This document shows positions 19,390 through 28,762 of a DNA stretch of 64,000 nucleotides, one piece after another. Position numbers and translations under genes: made by a program. Where the stretch lies: contig NC_010602.1 of assembly GCF_000017685.1 (NCBI RefSeq), positions 2,063,501 to 2,127,500 of the forward strand. Direction: 5' to 3'. Below the pieces are notes generated by a model. That model made no database searches, had not been told where the DNA came from, and worked only from the letters and a program-made list of their open reading frames with translations. Source of the stretch: Leptospira biflexa serovar Patoc strain 'Patoc 1 (Paris)'. GTDB lineage: Bacteria; Spirochaetota; Leptospiria; Leptospirales; Leptospiraceae. Each line of letters opens with the position of its first letter. Position 1 is the stretch's first letter.

Positions 19390-20677
19390 ACAATCTCTGA
19401 TACACTTGTTTCGTTAGCGAAGCAGTTTTTTCCCAAGTAAATTCCCCTACTCGCTCTAACGAACGATGTGCCATCTCTTCTCTTAGTGCTTTATTTTCTA
19501 TATAGTTTTCCATTCCGCGAGAAATTTCTGTTATATCATGAGGACTGGCATACATACCTGTGTCCCCCACTACCTCCGGTAAGGAGGAAGTGTTGGAAAC
19601 TAAAACTGGCACGCCGCATTGCATCGCTTCAAGTGGTGGCAAACCAAAACCTTCGTAAAATGACATATATACAAAAAATTGGGAGCCGGTATAAATAGAG
19701 GCTAATAATTCATCCGATACAAATCCTACAAAAACGATTCGACTCTGCTCTTCTTTTGAAAGGTCTCCCAGTAAATTTTCTTTTTCCGGTCCCCAACCTT
19801 TTCCACCAATTAATACCAATTTTAAATCTGGATTCTTTGGTAAACACTTCATTGCAAAAAAAGCCTGGATCGTATTCTTTAAATTTTTTCGAGGTTCCAA
19901 AGTGGCAACGCTTAGTATGTATCGTCCTCGTTTTAATCCAAACTTTGTTAATACATCGATTATCTTTTGGTCAAATGTCTCCTTAAAAAAGATTTTCGAC
20001 GCTGCCAGTGGGGTGACAAAAATTTGATTTTCTTTTATCGAATCCGAACATAACAGAATGTCTTTTTTACTATATTCTGAAATTGTAATCACAGAATCAG
20101 TTTTTTTTAAATCGCGAATGAGTTTCCAAACAACTTCATCTTGATTGCCTTGAAAGTATTCTGGATACTGAAGGGAAATCACATCGTAAATTGAAATGAT
20201 CTTTCTGATGTTTGATTTTAATATATAACTTGGTATCGGCAAAAACGTACTATGAAAGATACATTCTATAGATAACAAATTGGTAGGAATCGGGCGAAGA
20301 TACTCATTCAATCCCAATAGAAAAAGCAATGGATCTACTAATAAACAAAATATCGATTTAAGCCATTTCGATAGAAGCGGAAAATTTCTCCAATCCAGTC
20401 GATTTAAGAACCATTGGTAGTATTTAAATAAAAAATCCTTTCTGGGAGAAGGATCTTTGGGGAATAACAATTTACGTTCCTCAAGGTGGATACCATGATT
20501 CTTTAAATATTCTCGCACATCACAAATATTACCATGTATTGAACTTAAGTGAAGTTCCACAGATGGATCTTTCAATAACTGAAACAAAACATTCTCAATC
20601 ACACGGAAGATACCTGTTTTTGCTTTATTACTTTTTATAGACCAAGCAAGGACAGAGATATCATAAATAATTTTCAA
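19373..20677 (-). CDS. GT4 family glycosyltransferase
   Basis: A 434-residue GT-B glycosyltransferase (group 1). Seen: N-terminal IIYDISVLAWSIK, ILSVATLEPRKNLKNTI marking the donor-binding half, LVLIGGKGWG, and YEGFGLPPLEAMQCGVPVL containing the EX7E pair, then SLPEVVGD. This looks like the mannosyltransferase-type subgroup (WbdB/MtfA-like), but the sugar is unproven. The start codon is TTG within a 17-base overlap with the small upstream gene; no ATG is close by. An A8 run lies near codon 190 (20101-20108). Confidence 0.89.
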   Translation of the reverse strand: MKIIYDISVLAWSIKSNKAKTGIFRVIENVLFQLLKDPSVELHLSSIHGNICDVREYLKNHGIHLEERKLLFPKDPSPRKDFLFKYYQWFLNRLDWRNFPLLSKWLKSIFCLLVDPLLFLLGLNEYLRPIPTNLLSIECIFHSTFLPIPSYILKSNIRKIISIYDVISLQYPEYFQGNQDEVVWKLIRDLKKTDSVITISEYSKKDILLCSDSIKENQIFVTPLAASKIFFKETFDQKIIDVLTKFGLKRGRYILSVATLEPRKNLKNTIQAFFAMKCLPKNPDLKLVLIGGKGWGPEKENLLGDLSKEEQSRIVFVGFVSDELLASIYTGSQFFVYMSFYEGFGLPPLEAMQCGVPVLVSNTSSLPEVVGDTGMYASPHDITEISRGMENYIENKALREEMAHRSLERVGEFTWEKTASLTKQVYQRLYENNH

Positions 20678-20888
20678 GTTGTTTGAACTCTTTTTCAGAA
20701 CTTTGGTTGTCTGCTTGTGACTTCAGATATGAGAAATCGGCTAATTCGTGTATCAAATAAGCTTTCTTAGTGTGTTCATTATAACAAATAGCACGATTGA
20801 TTTGATGACCTGTCAGTTCAAATATCTGAACCAACACTTCACCATAAGGAAGATGCGCTATTTTTTTTATGTATTCTTTGTTTTCCAT
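20661..20888 (-). CDS. small conserved-looking hypothetical protein (75 aa)
   Basis: I do not recognise this 75-residue soluble protein. It contains LPYGEVLVQIFELTG, ICYNEHTKKAYLIHELADF and an acidic, polar tail. It has an ATG start, overlaps the downstream GT4 gene by 17 bases and lies seven bases from the upstream GT2 gene, so it is almost surely translated as part of the operon. There is no signal peptide or membrane helix. A small accessory or regulatory partner for a neighbouring glycosyltransferase is only a guess. Confidence 0.65.
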   Translation of the reverse strand: MENKEYIKKIAHLPYGEVLVQIFELTGHQINRAICYNEHTKKAYLIHELADFSYLKSQADNQSSEKEFKQLENYL

Positions 20889-20895
20889 AGCTTTA

Positions 20896-21807
20896 TTATA
20901 AAAAATATTTTAGATAATAATAATAGAACCTAACGACAAGTTTCAACAGAAAAGAATGTTTCATTTTTGGAAACCGGTCCTTCATTAAATATTGAGAATA
21001 GTGAAACAACCAATGATCGGATGTTTTTCCTACCACACTCTTCTGCATTTGAACAATTTCACGATGTACATTTAAATTTTGACTGGTTTTTGTATTTTCA
21101 TGGATTCGAGTGCATGCAAGAACCTCTGGCAAAAATATAAATGAATTTGTTTGCGATATTCTTAACCAATATTCGTAGTCCATACAATAACCAAGTGATT
21201 CATTGAGATAACCAACTTTATTAAGAACTTCTGATTTTAAAAAGACAGTTGGTTGGCAGATGATACAATAATCGATCAAACGTTCATTAGAAAACGATTC
21301 AACAGGATAAAACTCAAGGAATCGATCTTCCTTATCGATATGCAAACCTACTCCATACAAAGCTAAACTGTCATTTTCTATTAGAGCAGTGAATGCTTTG
21401 TTTATGGCTGACGGTAAATAGATATCATCCGAATTCAACCATGCGATGATGGAACCATTCGCTAACTTCCAACCTTTATTGATTGCATGAGTTTGCCCAT
21501 TGTCTTTTTCCGAAAACCAACGATAACTAATCCCAAGGCAATTCGTCAAAAACGCAGTATCTCCAGTCAGCTTTCGAAATATCAGATCTTGGTAGATTCC
21601 TCTTTTCTCGGCATTTTGAAGTAGATCAGCATAATACCTAATTCGAGCTACCGAATCGTCTTTTGATCCACCATCCATCACGATCAAATCCAAATAGAAT
21701 GAACCTTCCTGAGAAAGAATGGAACTTATGGTTCGATCAATAAACTCACCTTGGTTGTAAGATGGTGTGACAATGGATACAATTTGGTTTTTACTGATTT
21801 GGCTCAT
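20896..21807 (-). CDS. GT2 glycosyltransferase
   Basis: A 303-residue family 2 glycosyltransferase. Seen: VSIVTPSYNQGEFIDRTI, LDLIVMDGGSKDDS, then SEKDNGQTHAINKGWKLA, and IAWLNSDDIYLPSA carrying the SDD variant of the metal site. It is paralogous to the product of 26593-27558, which has the same insert between the first two blocks and the same GQT-AINKG motif. The C-terminal 30 residues are aromatic and may touch the membrane. It starts with ATG, six bases after the upstream GT-C-like gene. Confidence 0.88.
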   Translation of the reverse strand: MSQISKNQIVSIVTPSYNQGEFIDRTISSILSQEGSFYLDLIVMDGGSKDDSVARIRYYADLLQNAEKRGIYQDLIFRKLTGDTAFLTNCLGISYRWFSEKDNGQTHAINKGWKLANGSIIAWLNSDDIYLPSAINKAFTALIENDSLALYGVGLHIDKEDRFLEFYPVESFSNERLIDYCIICQPTVFLKSEVLNKVGYLNESLGYCMDYEYWLRISQTNSFIFLPEVLACTRIHENTKTSQNLNVHREIVQMQKSVVGKTSDHWLFHYSQYLMKDRFPKMKHSFLLKLVVRFYYYYLKYFL

Positions 21808-21813
21808 TGGTTG

Positions 21814-23097
21814 TTATTCAAATGGAAAAAATTGAGGTTTATTCCAATCCCAAATTCTTTCGGGGAATTCGTTTACATCTCCACCTCTGATGTTCCAAAG
21901 TTGGGTTCTTTTAGAAAATAAAGCAGATATGTGAATTGACATAGATATTGTTGCTAATATTAAAAAAGTAAGAGTAAACAAATGATTTTTTCGAAATTTC
22001 TTCCAAACTAAAGACAAAATCAAAACAAAAAAGGGAATGATATCAGTAAAAAACCTTGGCCCAACGGAATGACCGCCCCACCAATGTGGAAACATAGATA
22101 TCGCAAGTGAATGTAGAATAATTATAGATACACAGAGGAGAGCAATGAGCTTATATCGGATCGAAATAAAAAATGTAAGAAAAATAATGAGTAAAACAGG
22201 TGACCATATAAAAATACCCCTATTCGGACTGAAAAGGTTTCCTAATAAAGCGATTCGAAACACATCCCAATCAAAACTCAACCGATTCGATTGATAATAA
22301 GGATGAAAAATTTCTCCGAAAGTGAAATAATTGATAAGAAAAAAAATGCAAAATGAAATTAAAAATGAACTTAAATAGTTTAATCTTTGAACTGGATAAA
22401 GATAGAATACAAAAAATGAAATGGAAACCAACGGTATAATATTCGTTGGTCTAACTACATAAGCAAAGACTAATATCACCCCAAGGAAAGTGATACTAAC
22501 TTTGGTTTGCTTTTTCGATACCAACAATAACAATGCTAGTGAAAGTAACAAAACACTACCAGAATGTTGCCAGAGTGCCCGGCTTCCAGAAGACAACAAT
22601 GGTGTACCGAGTCCAATCACAAATACCAAGATCGCTGCCATTCGATTCGATAGAAAATGAGTAGATAATTTATACAAAATAGAAAGCGAAAAAAGAATTA
22701 ATATAGAAGCACATAACTTTTCTAAATGAGCATGATACTTAAAAAAAAGTGCTTCTTTAAAAAATAGATTTAAAACTGAAACAATTGGTGTGATCAATAT
22801 GCTTATTCCATATGGAAAATAATTAAAATAGTGATTCTCCATGCGAATTGCTGCATAAGATTCCTCAAGTCCATAATTCCTATATTCATCTAAATCAAAA
22901 TTCCCTTCATTCAATAAGCTTAAACTTGTAGGAATCACCCAATAGGAGTCCAAAGTTACCATTGGACGAGCAACAAAATAGATAACTGACATCAAAACGA
23001 ATAAAAGAATAAAATAGGAATGTCGAAAAATATTTCTAAGCATTGATGAAGGAAGTAGGTTCGTATAGTAATGTTTATTAAGATTTAAGTTTTTCAC
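21814..23097 (-). CDS. polytopic membrane protein, GT-C-like
   Basis: A 427-residue protein with about ten membrane helices. A first extracytoplasmic loop holds VTLDSYWVIPTSLSLL, and a later loop holds FPHWWGGHSVGPRFFTDIIPFF. The GPRFF-before-helix pattern resembles the GPRYF stretch of the membrane proteins at 2253-3845, and the whole layout resembles GT-C glycosyltransferases. It starts with GTG in a GTGA overlap with the dehydrogenase upstream; an internal ATG (codon 19) is a less attractive alternative. The substrate is unknown. Confidence 0.8.
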   Translation of the reverse strand: MKNLNLNKHYYTNLLPSSMLRNIFRHSYFILLFVLMSVIYFVARPMVTLDSYWVIPTSLSLLNEGNFDLDEYRNYGLEESYAAIRMENHYFNYFPYGISILITPIVSVLNLFFKEALFFKYHAHLEKLCASILILFSLSILYKLSTHFLSNRMAAILVFVIGLGTPLLSSGSRALWQHSGSVLLLSLALLLLVSKKQTKVSITFLGVILVFAYVVRPTNIIPLVSISFFVFYLYPVQRLNYLSSFLISFCIFFLINYFTFGEIFHPYYQSNRLSFDWDVFRIALLGNLFSPNRGIFIWSPVLLIIFLTFFISIRYKLIALLCVSIIILHSLAISMFPHWWGGHSVGPRFFTDIIPFFVLILSLVWKKFRKNHLFTLTFLILATISMSIHISALFSKRTQLWNIRGGDVNEFPERIWDWNKPQFFPFE

Positions 23098-24080
23098 TGA
23101 TGCGAATTCTCGACTTCGAAATATGGTACTTCACTGAGTAAAGGTTGGTTTCGAAAATAACGAATTAACTCTTCTGTTGCCTGAGTTTCCATTTCCAATC
23201 GACAATCAAAAGAACAGGATCCCATATGTTGTGTGAGAACTACATTTTCAAGCTCAGTCAGCTTACCTTTGTATGGTTCTTTTTCGTAAACATCAATAGC
23301 CATACCTGCAAGATGTCCTTTTTTTAAATACTGATAAACGTCCTCTTCATTTACAATCCCTCCTCTTGCGAAATTGAATAAGTATGCAGCTTGGTTCATC
23401 TTTTTCAATTCCGGATTGCTAATTAAATTTCTTGTTTGCGGTGTTAAAGGTACATGGAGACTAACAAGATCAGAACTTTTAAGCAATTTTTGAAAGGAAA
23501 CTTGTTCGATATCTAAGGCAAGTTTTCTTAACTCAGAGATCTCACTAGTCTTATCAACGATATCATGTATAAAAATCTTTCTGGGTTTAAAACTACTTAA
23601 TATTCGTACAATTTTTTGACCCACTCTCCCAAATCCAACAATGCCTATTGTCGAGGATTGAATACTCAAACCGACAGGCCGGGACCAACCTTCCCTTCGC
23701 AATTCTCGATCAGCATATACCACTTGCCTAGGTAAGGTAACCATCATTCCAACGACTAATTCTGCGACAGCAAGTGTCACAGCATCAGGTGTATAGGATA
23801 CGCGAATTCCTTTCCCTTTGCACATTTTTAAAGGCACCGAATCCAATCCAATTCCGACACGAGAAATCATTTTTAAATTTCTCGATTCATTTACGAGTAA
23901 ATCTAAATTTTCAGTACCTGCAATGATTCCATCAGAATCTTTTGCAAATTCTAATATTTCCTCTGCAGTTAGCTTTCTACCAAGTGGATTGATTGTAAAA
24001 CGAATCCCGCTTTTCCTTAAAAGATCAATAGGTCGCGGATCGTATTTTCCAAAGGGATAGGTAGAGATAAAAATATTCAC
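23094..24080 (-). CDS. D-isomer 2-hydroxyacid dehydrogenase (phosphoglycerate dehydrogenase-like)
   Basis: An NAD-dependent D-2-hydroxyacid dehydrogenase of 328 residues, closest in style to 3-phosphoglycerate dehydrogenase without the C-terminal ACT domain. Seen: GIVGFGRVGQKIV nucleotide-binding motif (about 145-157), FNFARGGIVNEED with the catalytic Arg, VYEKEP with the Glu, and VVLTQHMGS with the His. The start codon is GTG. In an O-antigen operon it could supply a hydroxyacid substituent such as a glycerate- or lactate-type group rather than serine precursors; that is inference, as is a link with the MBOAT/AlgJ pair upstream. Confidence 0.88.
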   Translation of the reverse strand: MNIFISTYPFGKYDPRPIDLLRKSGIRFTINPLGRKLTAEEILEFAKDSDGIIAGTENLDLLVNESRNLKMISRVGIGLDSVPLKMCKGKGIRVSYTPDAVTLAVAELVVGMMVTLPRQVVYADRELRREGWSRPVGLSIQSSTIGIVGFGRVGQKIVRILSSFKPRKIFIHDIVDKTSEISELRKLALDIEQVSFQKLLKSSDLVSLHVPLTPQTRNLISNPELKKMNQAAYLFNFARGGIVNEEDVYQYLKKGHLAGMAIDVYEKEPYKGKLTELENVVLTQHMGSCSFDCRLEMETQATEELIRYFRNQPLLSEVPYFEVENSHQ

Positions 24081-24121
24081 GATTCTATTCCATCATTATT
24101 CTTAAACAATTTTTCGGCTCA

Positions 24122-25162
24122 TCATAAAATCGAAAATACTCTATTATCAAAATTTCCAATATGTCTTTCCAGTGTGATAAAGAGAACAATATCTGGCTTT
24201 GAATTTAAAATATTCACCAAAGGATCCATATTCTCATTTTGAACAAAATTAAAGGCATCAACTTTTGTGAACCTTTGGTTGAAAAAAGTGTGCATAGGAT
24301 AAAAATACGAGTCATGTATGACAACTATATGTAAATCAGCTACTTTTCCTTTTTCATTTTTTTTTGAAATATATAGAAATTCATCGTCCTTCAAGTAATC
24401 ACCAAGAGAAAGAAAATCACCCAGGTCTTTCCCTTTCGATTGGACCTGCACGAGATCAAAATCTGATTCACGCAATTCACTAAGATTCGGAAAATCTTGC
24501 TTGATTATTGAAATAACCTTTTTAGAAGCAATGAAGGCACCATTACTATTCCAATGGGTATCCGTTTTATAATAAACATTTCTTAATGGTTTCGTTAAAA
24601 ACAATTCTTCATGAAAAAAAATTGTAGGATTTTTTGATTTCCGATATTCTTCATGTATTTTGAAATATTTATCACGTTTGATGGTTGAGAAATCATCAGG
24701 CTTTAAATATTCAGGGTAAATATTGAATTTCTCTGGAACCACTGCCGAATAGAATTTGATTCCTTTATGCGTACAAAACTGTCGTAACTTTTCTACACCA
24801 ATTTTGTGTATTTCAAATTCCTTTTTCTTAAACGAATAATCTCTGCCGTTTGGAGATTGACCCCAAAATATGTATAACCAATCCTCTAAACCACGAACCA
24901 CCCTTCGTTTTGGACTTGAATCCAGAAGAAACCATACGAAGTAATTGTATTTTTGGATAATCCAATTTCTGGCGGGAAATCTTTTCTCAAAATAAGATTC
25001 AATCAAAATAAAACGATTATCAAAATCAGCTTTTACAATTTCATCAATCGTTACTTCATTTGCTTTTTCCGTCGATTGAATGTCTCCAACAATCCCTAAT
25101 CCCAGATTAATCACAGGAAAGAAGAGCATAAAAAATACAAAATTTAAAAAGATTCTCTTCAT
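24122..25162 (-). CDS. AlgJ/AlgX-like SGNH protein of O-acetylation
   Basis: A 346-residue protein with one N-terminal membrane anchor followed by a periplasmic domain like AlgJ/AlgX/DltD-type partners of MBOAT acyltransferases. Seen: an AVVPEKFNIYPE stretch, YYKTDTHWNSNGAF (the DxxH-type DTHW motif of the family, near residue 195), and VVIHDSYFYPM resembling the GDS block with the nucleophile Ser. Its ATG overlaps the MBOAT gene's stop (TAATG), so the two are coupled and probably act together to acetylate a polysaccharide. An A9 run (T9 at 24357-24365 on the plus strand) interrupts codons near residue 267, the longest mononucleotide run seen in coding sequence, equalled only at 27375-27383. 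Confidence 0.85.
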   Translation of the reverse strand: MKRIFLNFVFFMLFFPVINLGLGIVGDIQSTEKANEVTIDEIVKADFDNRFILIESYFEKRFPARNWIIQKYNYFVWFLLDSSPKRRVVRGLEDWLYIFWGQSPNGRDYSFKKKEFEIHKIGVEKLRQFCTHKGIKFYSAVVPEKFNIYPEYLKPDDFSTIKRDKYFKIHEEYRKSKNPTIFFHEELFLTKPLRNVYYKTDTHWNSNGAFIASKKVISIIKQDFPNLSELRESDFDLVQVQSKGKDLGDFLSLGDYLKDDEFLYISKKNEKGKVADLHIVVIHDSYFYPMHTFFNQRFTKVDAFNFVQNENMDPLVNILNSKPDIVLFITLERHIGNFDNRVFSIL

Positions 25163-26534
25163 TAAAACCTGAAATAGATAAAAGGATTATAATTATTTGC
25201 TAACAAACAAATAATCGTTACGATAAAAACAACAACTACAAACATATTCTTTAAAATTGGGATCTCGTTCAATCGACTGTAGAAATTCCAACTTCGGGAA
25301 AAAAAGATAGCGATTACTATACACAAAACCCATCTTAAATCAAAGCTTGAAATAATTTGATTCTGCTGTAAGCCGTTCTTGCCAAACATCACCTCAAAAA
25401 AATCGAAAGCATCTGTTGTAGTTTCAATTCTAAAGAACACCCATCCTACATTAACTAATCCAAACGTTATGAGTAGCTTCAAAAAAGTTGGAATCAAGTT
25501 GAATGCATTACTAAACCGTGTTCTTTCCAAAATGAGAAAAAAACCATGAAAGAGTCCCCAAATTAAAAAATTCCAGCTCGCACCATGCCAGAAACCACAA
25601 AAAATAAACACAACCAATAGATTAAAAGATTGTTTATATTGTGATACCCGATTACCGCCTAGCGGAATATATAAATAATCTCGAAACCAAGTAGAGAGGG
25701 GGATATATGCCATCGACGCCAAAAATCCTGAAAACTTAACGCGCTATAGGGATGATTGAAATTCTTAGGGAACCTAATCCCAAAGATTAGACCAAGTCCA
25801 ATCGCCATATCTGAATAACCAGAAAAATCAAAATAGATTTGAAAGCTATAAGAGAAAATGGCTAACCATGCAACTCCAGACCCAAACTCATAAGTGGGTG
25901 AATTTAAAACTTCGTCTGCATACAAACCTAAGGTATTCGCTATGACTACCTTCTTCGCGAGTCCCCAAATAAATGTAGTTATACCTTCGATTTTATCATC
26001 TAAACTTGAATTAAGTTTATTTAAAGAATGAAAAACCTCAGTATAGCGAACTATCGGCCCTGCAATCAATTGCGGAAAAAATGAAATATAAAAAGAAAAT
26101 CTTAAGAAACTACGATCGGCAAAAATATCCTTACGGTAGACGTCAACTAAGTATGATATTCCTTGAAAGGTAAAAAAAGATATTCCTAGAGGCAAATGAA
26201 CTTCCTTAACTTCCAAATTCAATTCGATAAAGGAATTAAGAGATGATAGCAAGAAGTATGAGTATTTAAAATATATGATTAATGAAAGATTGGCTAATAT
26301 TCCTAATATTAAATAACCTCGACTTCTCTTAGAAACTTCGATCAATTGGGCAAAAAAATAATTAATAAGAATTGAAAAGAAAATGACAACAATATAAACT
26401 CGCTCCCCCCAATAATAAAATATAATGCTAGCAAAAAGTAAGGTTAATAACTTATAACGATTCGAAACAACACTGTAAAATAAATATACCAAAGGAAAGA
26501 ATAAAAACAGAAATAAGGGTGAACTGAATATCAT
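25162..26534 (-). pseudogene. MBOAT O-acetyltransferase (AlgI/PatA-like), frameshifted
   Basis: Membrane-bound O-acyltransferase that would pass acetyl groups across the inner membrane to the AlgJ-like partner. The N-terminal two thirds (ATG 26534) run through FYYWGERVY, HLPLGISFFTFQGISY, FFPQLIAGPIVRY and YFDFSGYSDMAIG to FWRRWHIS. The frame then fails at CCCCCTCTCT (G5 at 25698-25702 on the plus strand), and the fragment ends 14 codons later at 25659. The other frame resumes with STWFRDYLYIPLGGNR and carries FCGFWHGASWNF and FHG, the segment with the family's catalytic His. Removing two bases (one TC or CC) restores WHIS-STW. A G6 tract also lies near codon 42 (26405-26410). As read, no active enzyme is made unless the tract varies. 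Confidence 0.8.
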
Positions 26535-26592
26535 AAGGGACTTAAAGCAACCTGAATTCCTGTATTATATACTCTCAATTGTCTTAGATTGA

Positions 26593-27558
26593 TTAAGGAT
26601 TCCAATGTTGCTTAGGACTTGAAAGCAAATAAGATGGGTCTACATTAAAATAGTTAATAGCTATCATTAAAATTCGAATCAGAAATCCATCCACATATCT
26701 TGAATTAAATCGAATCAAGATCCTTCCTAATTTCCCATTTCCATATCGAATGCATTCATGATACATTGCTCGCATCAATTTCAAAGATATTCTCTTTTGT
26801 TTGGATTTCATGAGCGATAAAATTTCGATATACGTTCTCAACCTCCAAGAAGATGTCTTACTTAAAGAATGAATCCTATAATCAGATAGAATATAGTTAT
26901 CTAAATACTTAAATTCAAATCCTAATGAAAATAATTTTACCCAAAGAAATAGATCCATAATAGACGAATATTGCAAATCCAAAAAAAGGTCTTCTTTGGA
27001 TTTAGAGCATATCAACGCGGAAGGCTGAGCAATACCGAAATTTTCAAAAATTGAATTTGATGTTACATGTGATGTTGCGTATTCTTTTAAATCAATCCCA
27101 GCCTCATTAATATACATTGATTTTCCATAAACTACTGATTTTTCTCTAGAATTCGATAACAATGTTGCTAAAACGTCTTTCGTTCGGAATCTATCATCAC
27201 TACAAAGCCAATTAAAGTATCGACTTTCATCTAACATTAGTTTAATACCTTTATTGATCGCATCAGTTTGACCAAAATCATTTTCCGATTTCCAAGTAAA
27301 AGATACACCTTGGTTTCCCCCAACTGAGTGAAATGTTTTGCCGGAAATTTGAACCACAGAAGGGTATTCCTTTATTTTTTTTTCAAAATTTCCAAGAATT
27401 TCTATCGTGTTATCAGTGGAAAGACCATCTATAACTATAAAATCAATAAAAAACGAACCTTCTTGTTCTATTACAGAATTTAGTGTTTCGGAAATAAAAG
27501 CACCTTGGTTGAAGGATGGAGTGACAATTGTTATGATAGGTATGTTATTTGGATTCAA
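26593..27558 (-). CDS. GT2 glycosyltransferase
   Basis: A 321-residue family 2 glycosyltransferase paralogous to that at 20896-21807. Seen: ITIVTPSFNQGAFISETL, DFIVIDGLSTDNT, SENDFGQTDAINKGIKL and WLCSDDRFRT (SDD metal site). It starts with TTG inside a 14-base overlap with the upstream GT4 gene, and no ATG is near. An A9 run (T9 at 27375-27383 on the plus strand) lies near codon 60, where a one-base slip would abolish the protein. Sugar specificity is unknown. Confidence 0.87.
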   Translation of the reverse strand: MNPNNIPIITIVTPSFNQGAFISETLNSVIEQEGSFFIDFIVIDGLSTDNTIEILGNFEKKIKEYPSVVQISGKTFHSVGGNQGVSFTWKSENDFGQTDAINKGIKLMLDESRYFNWLCSDDRFRTKDVLATLLSNSREKSVVYGKSMYINEAGIDLKEYATSHVTSNSIFENFGIAQPSALICSKSKEDLFLDLQYSSIMDLFLWVKLFSLGFEFKYLDNYILSDYRIHSLSKTSSWRLRTYIEILSLMKSKQKRISLKLMRAMYHECIRYGNGKLGRILIRFNSRYVDGFLIRILMIAINYFNVDPSYLLSSPKQHWNP

Positions 27559-28756
27559 AAGAAGATGCCAATAATTGATTATAGATTTTCAGATGTTTTT
27601 CACCAGTTTTTTCCCAAGAAAATTGTTTCGATCGCTCTTTTCCTCTAGCAATCATTTTTAGTCGCAACGATTCAGAATTAAATAATCGATCGACAGAATC
27701 TCTAATCGATTCAGGATACCATGGATCAAAAGTTACAGCTGCGTCACCAACTACCTCGGGAAATGAACTAGTATTACTACATGCGACTGGACAACCGAGT
27801 GACATAGATTCTAAGAGCGGAATTCCAAATCCTTCATACATAGAAGGAAATACAAATACCAAAGCATTTTGGTAAAGTTGTTTTATTTCCGAATCAGATT
27901 GAAAAGGAATCTGAAGTGATTTTCCCAAGACATTGGCTTTTTTAAGAGTTTCTTTTTCTTCATGAGTAAATTTACCACCTCCAGCAAAAATTAGATTTAC
28001 CTTATATTTTTGTATAATGGGAGAAACTCCGTGCACAAAGTTATTGAAATTTTTATAGCCACCCCTTTCTCCAACAAATAGAATATAATTTTTCCAAATC
28101 AGATTAGATTCTAAATCAAAAGCCAAATGCAAATTAGAGGCCAAATGAATGACTTCGATTTTATCATTTGGAATACCATAAAACTCCATTAAATCATTTT
28201 TGGTTGATTTCGAAATTGCAATGATTCTATCCGCCGCATAACAAAGCGATTTTCGGTTTCGTAAAGCTATATCATCCAGCTTATAATAACCGGGAAAACG
28301 TTCGTGAATCAAATCAAAAATTGTGATGACAAATTTATTTGGACCTTTCGAAATTTGATCTAAATAGTAATTATCAAAATACGTTGGATGAAAAACTTTA
28401 AATTTTTGATCCAACAATTTCTTAGTAATCAGTTTCTGATTTCTTCTATTTAAAAACCTGATAACCAACTTATTTTGGAGTTTTTTGAATGACTTATATA
28501 ATGAATAAAGAAATGTCTTTCCTGAAAAACTTTTGCCCGAAAGCCAAGTTTCAATTTCAGGAACTTCCAAAGCATACTTTATTTTAAAAATTGGCTTATA
28601 GAAATCCTTTCCAATTAAATTCACATTTTCGGAGGATACAAGTGGTAATTCAAACTCGCTATCATGTTTGCTGAGATAATCCATTACTTCGACAAACAAA
28701 CGAGAAATTCCACCGTATTTTTGATTTAAAAAAGTTTGAAAATCAAATAGAATCAT
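27545..28756 (-). CDS. GT4 family glycosyltransferase
   Basis: A 403-residue GT-B glycosyltransferase paralogous to that at 18169-19389. Seen: ILFDFQTFLNQKYGGISRLF at the N-terminus, a FVGERGGYKNFNNF segment starting the donor half, VFVFPSMYEGFGIPLLESM with the EX7E Glu pair, and SSFPEVVGDAAVTF. Duplication of a GT4-GT2 cassette (this gene with 26593-27558, and 18169-19389 with 17250-18179/20896-21807) is a plausible origin, though not proven. Confidence 0.9.
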   Translation of the reverse strand: MILFDFQTFLNQKYGGISRLFVEVMDYLSKHDSEFELPLVSSENVNLIGKDFYKPIFKIKYALEVPEIETWLSGKSFSGKTFLYSLYKSFKKLQNKLVIRFLNRRNQKLITKKLLDQKFKVFHPTYFDNYYLDQISKGPNKFVITIFDLIHERFPGYYKLDDIALRNRKSLCYAADRIIAISKSTKNDLMEFYGIPNDKIEVIHLASNLHLAFDLESNLIWKNYILFVGERGGYKNFNNFVHGVSPIIQKYKVNLIFAGGGKFTHEEKETLKKANVLGKSLQIPFQSDSEIKQLYQNALVFVFPSMYEGFGIPLLESMSLGCPVACSNTSSFPEVVGDAAVTFDPWYPESIRDSVDRLFNSESLRLKMIARGKERSKQFSWEKTGEKHLKIYNQLLASSFESK

Positions 28757-28762
28757 AAAAAC

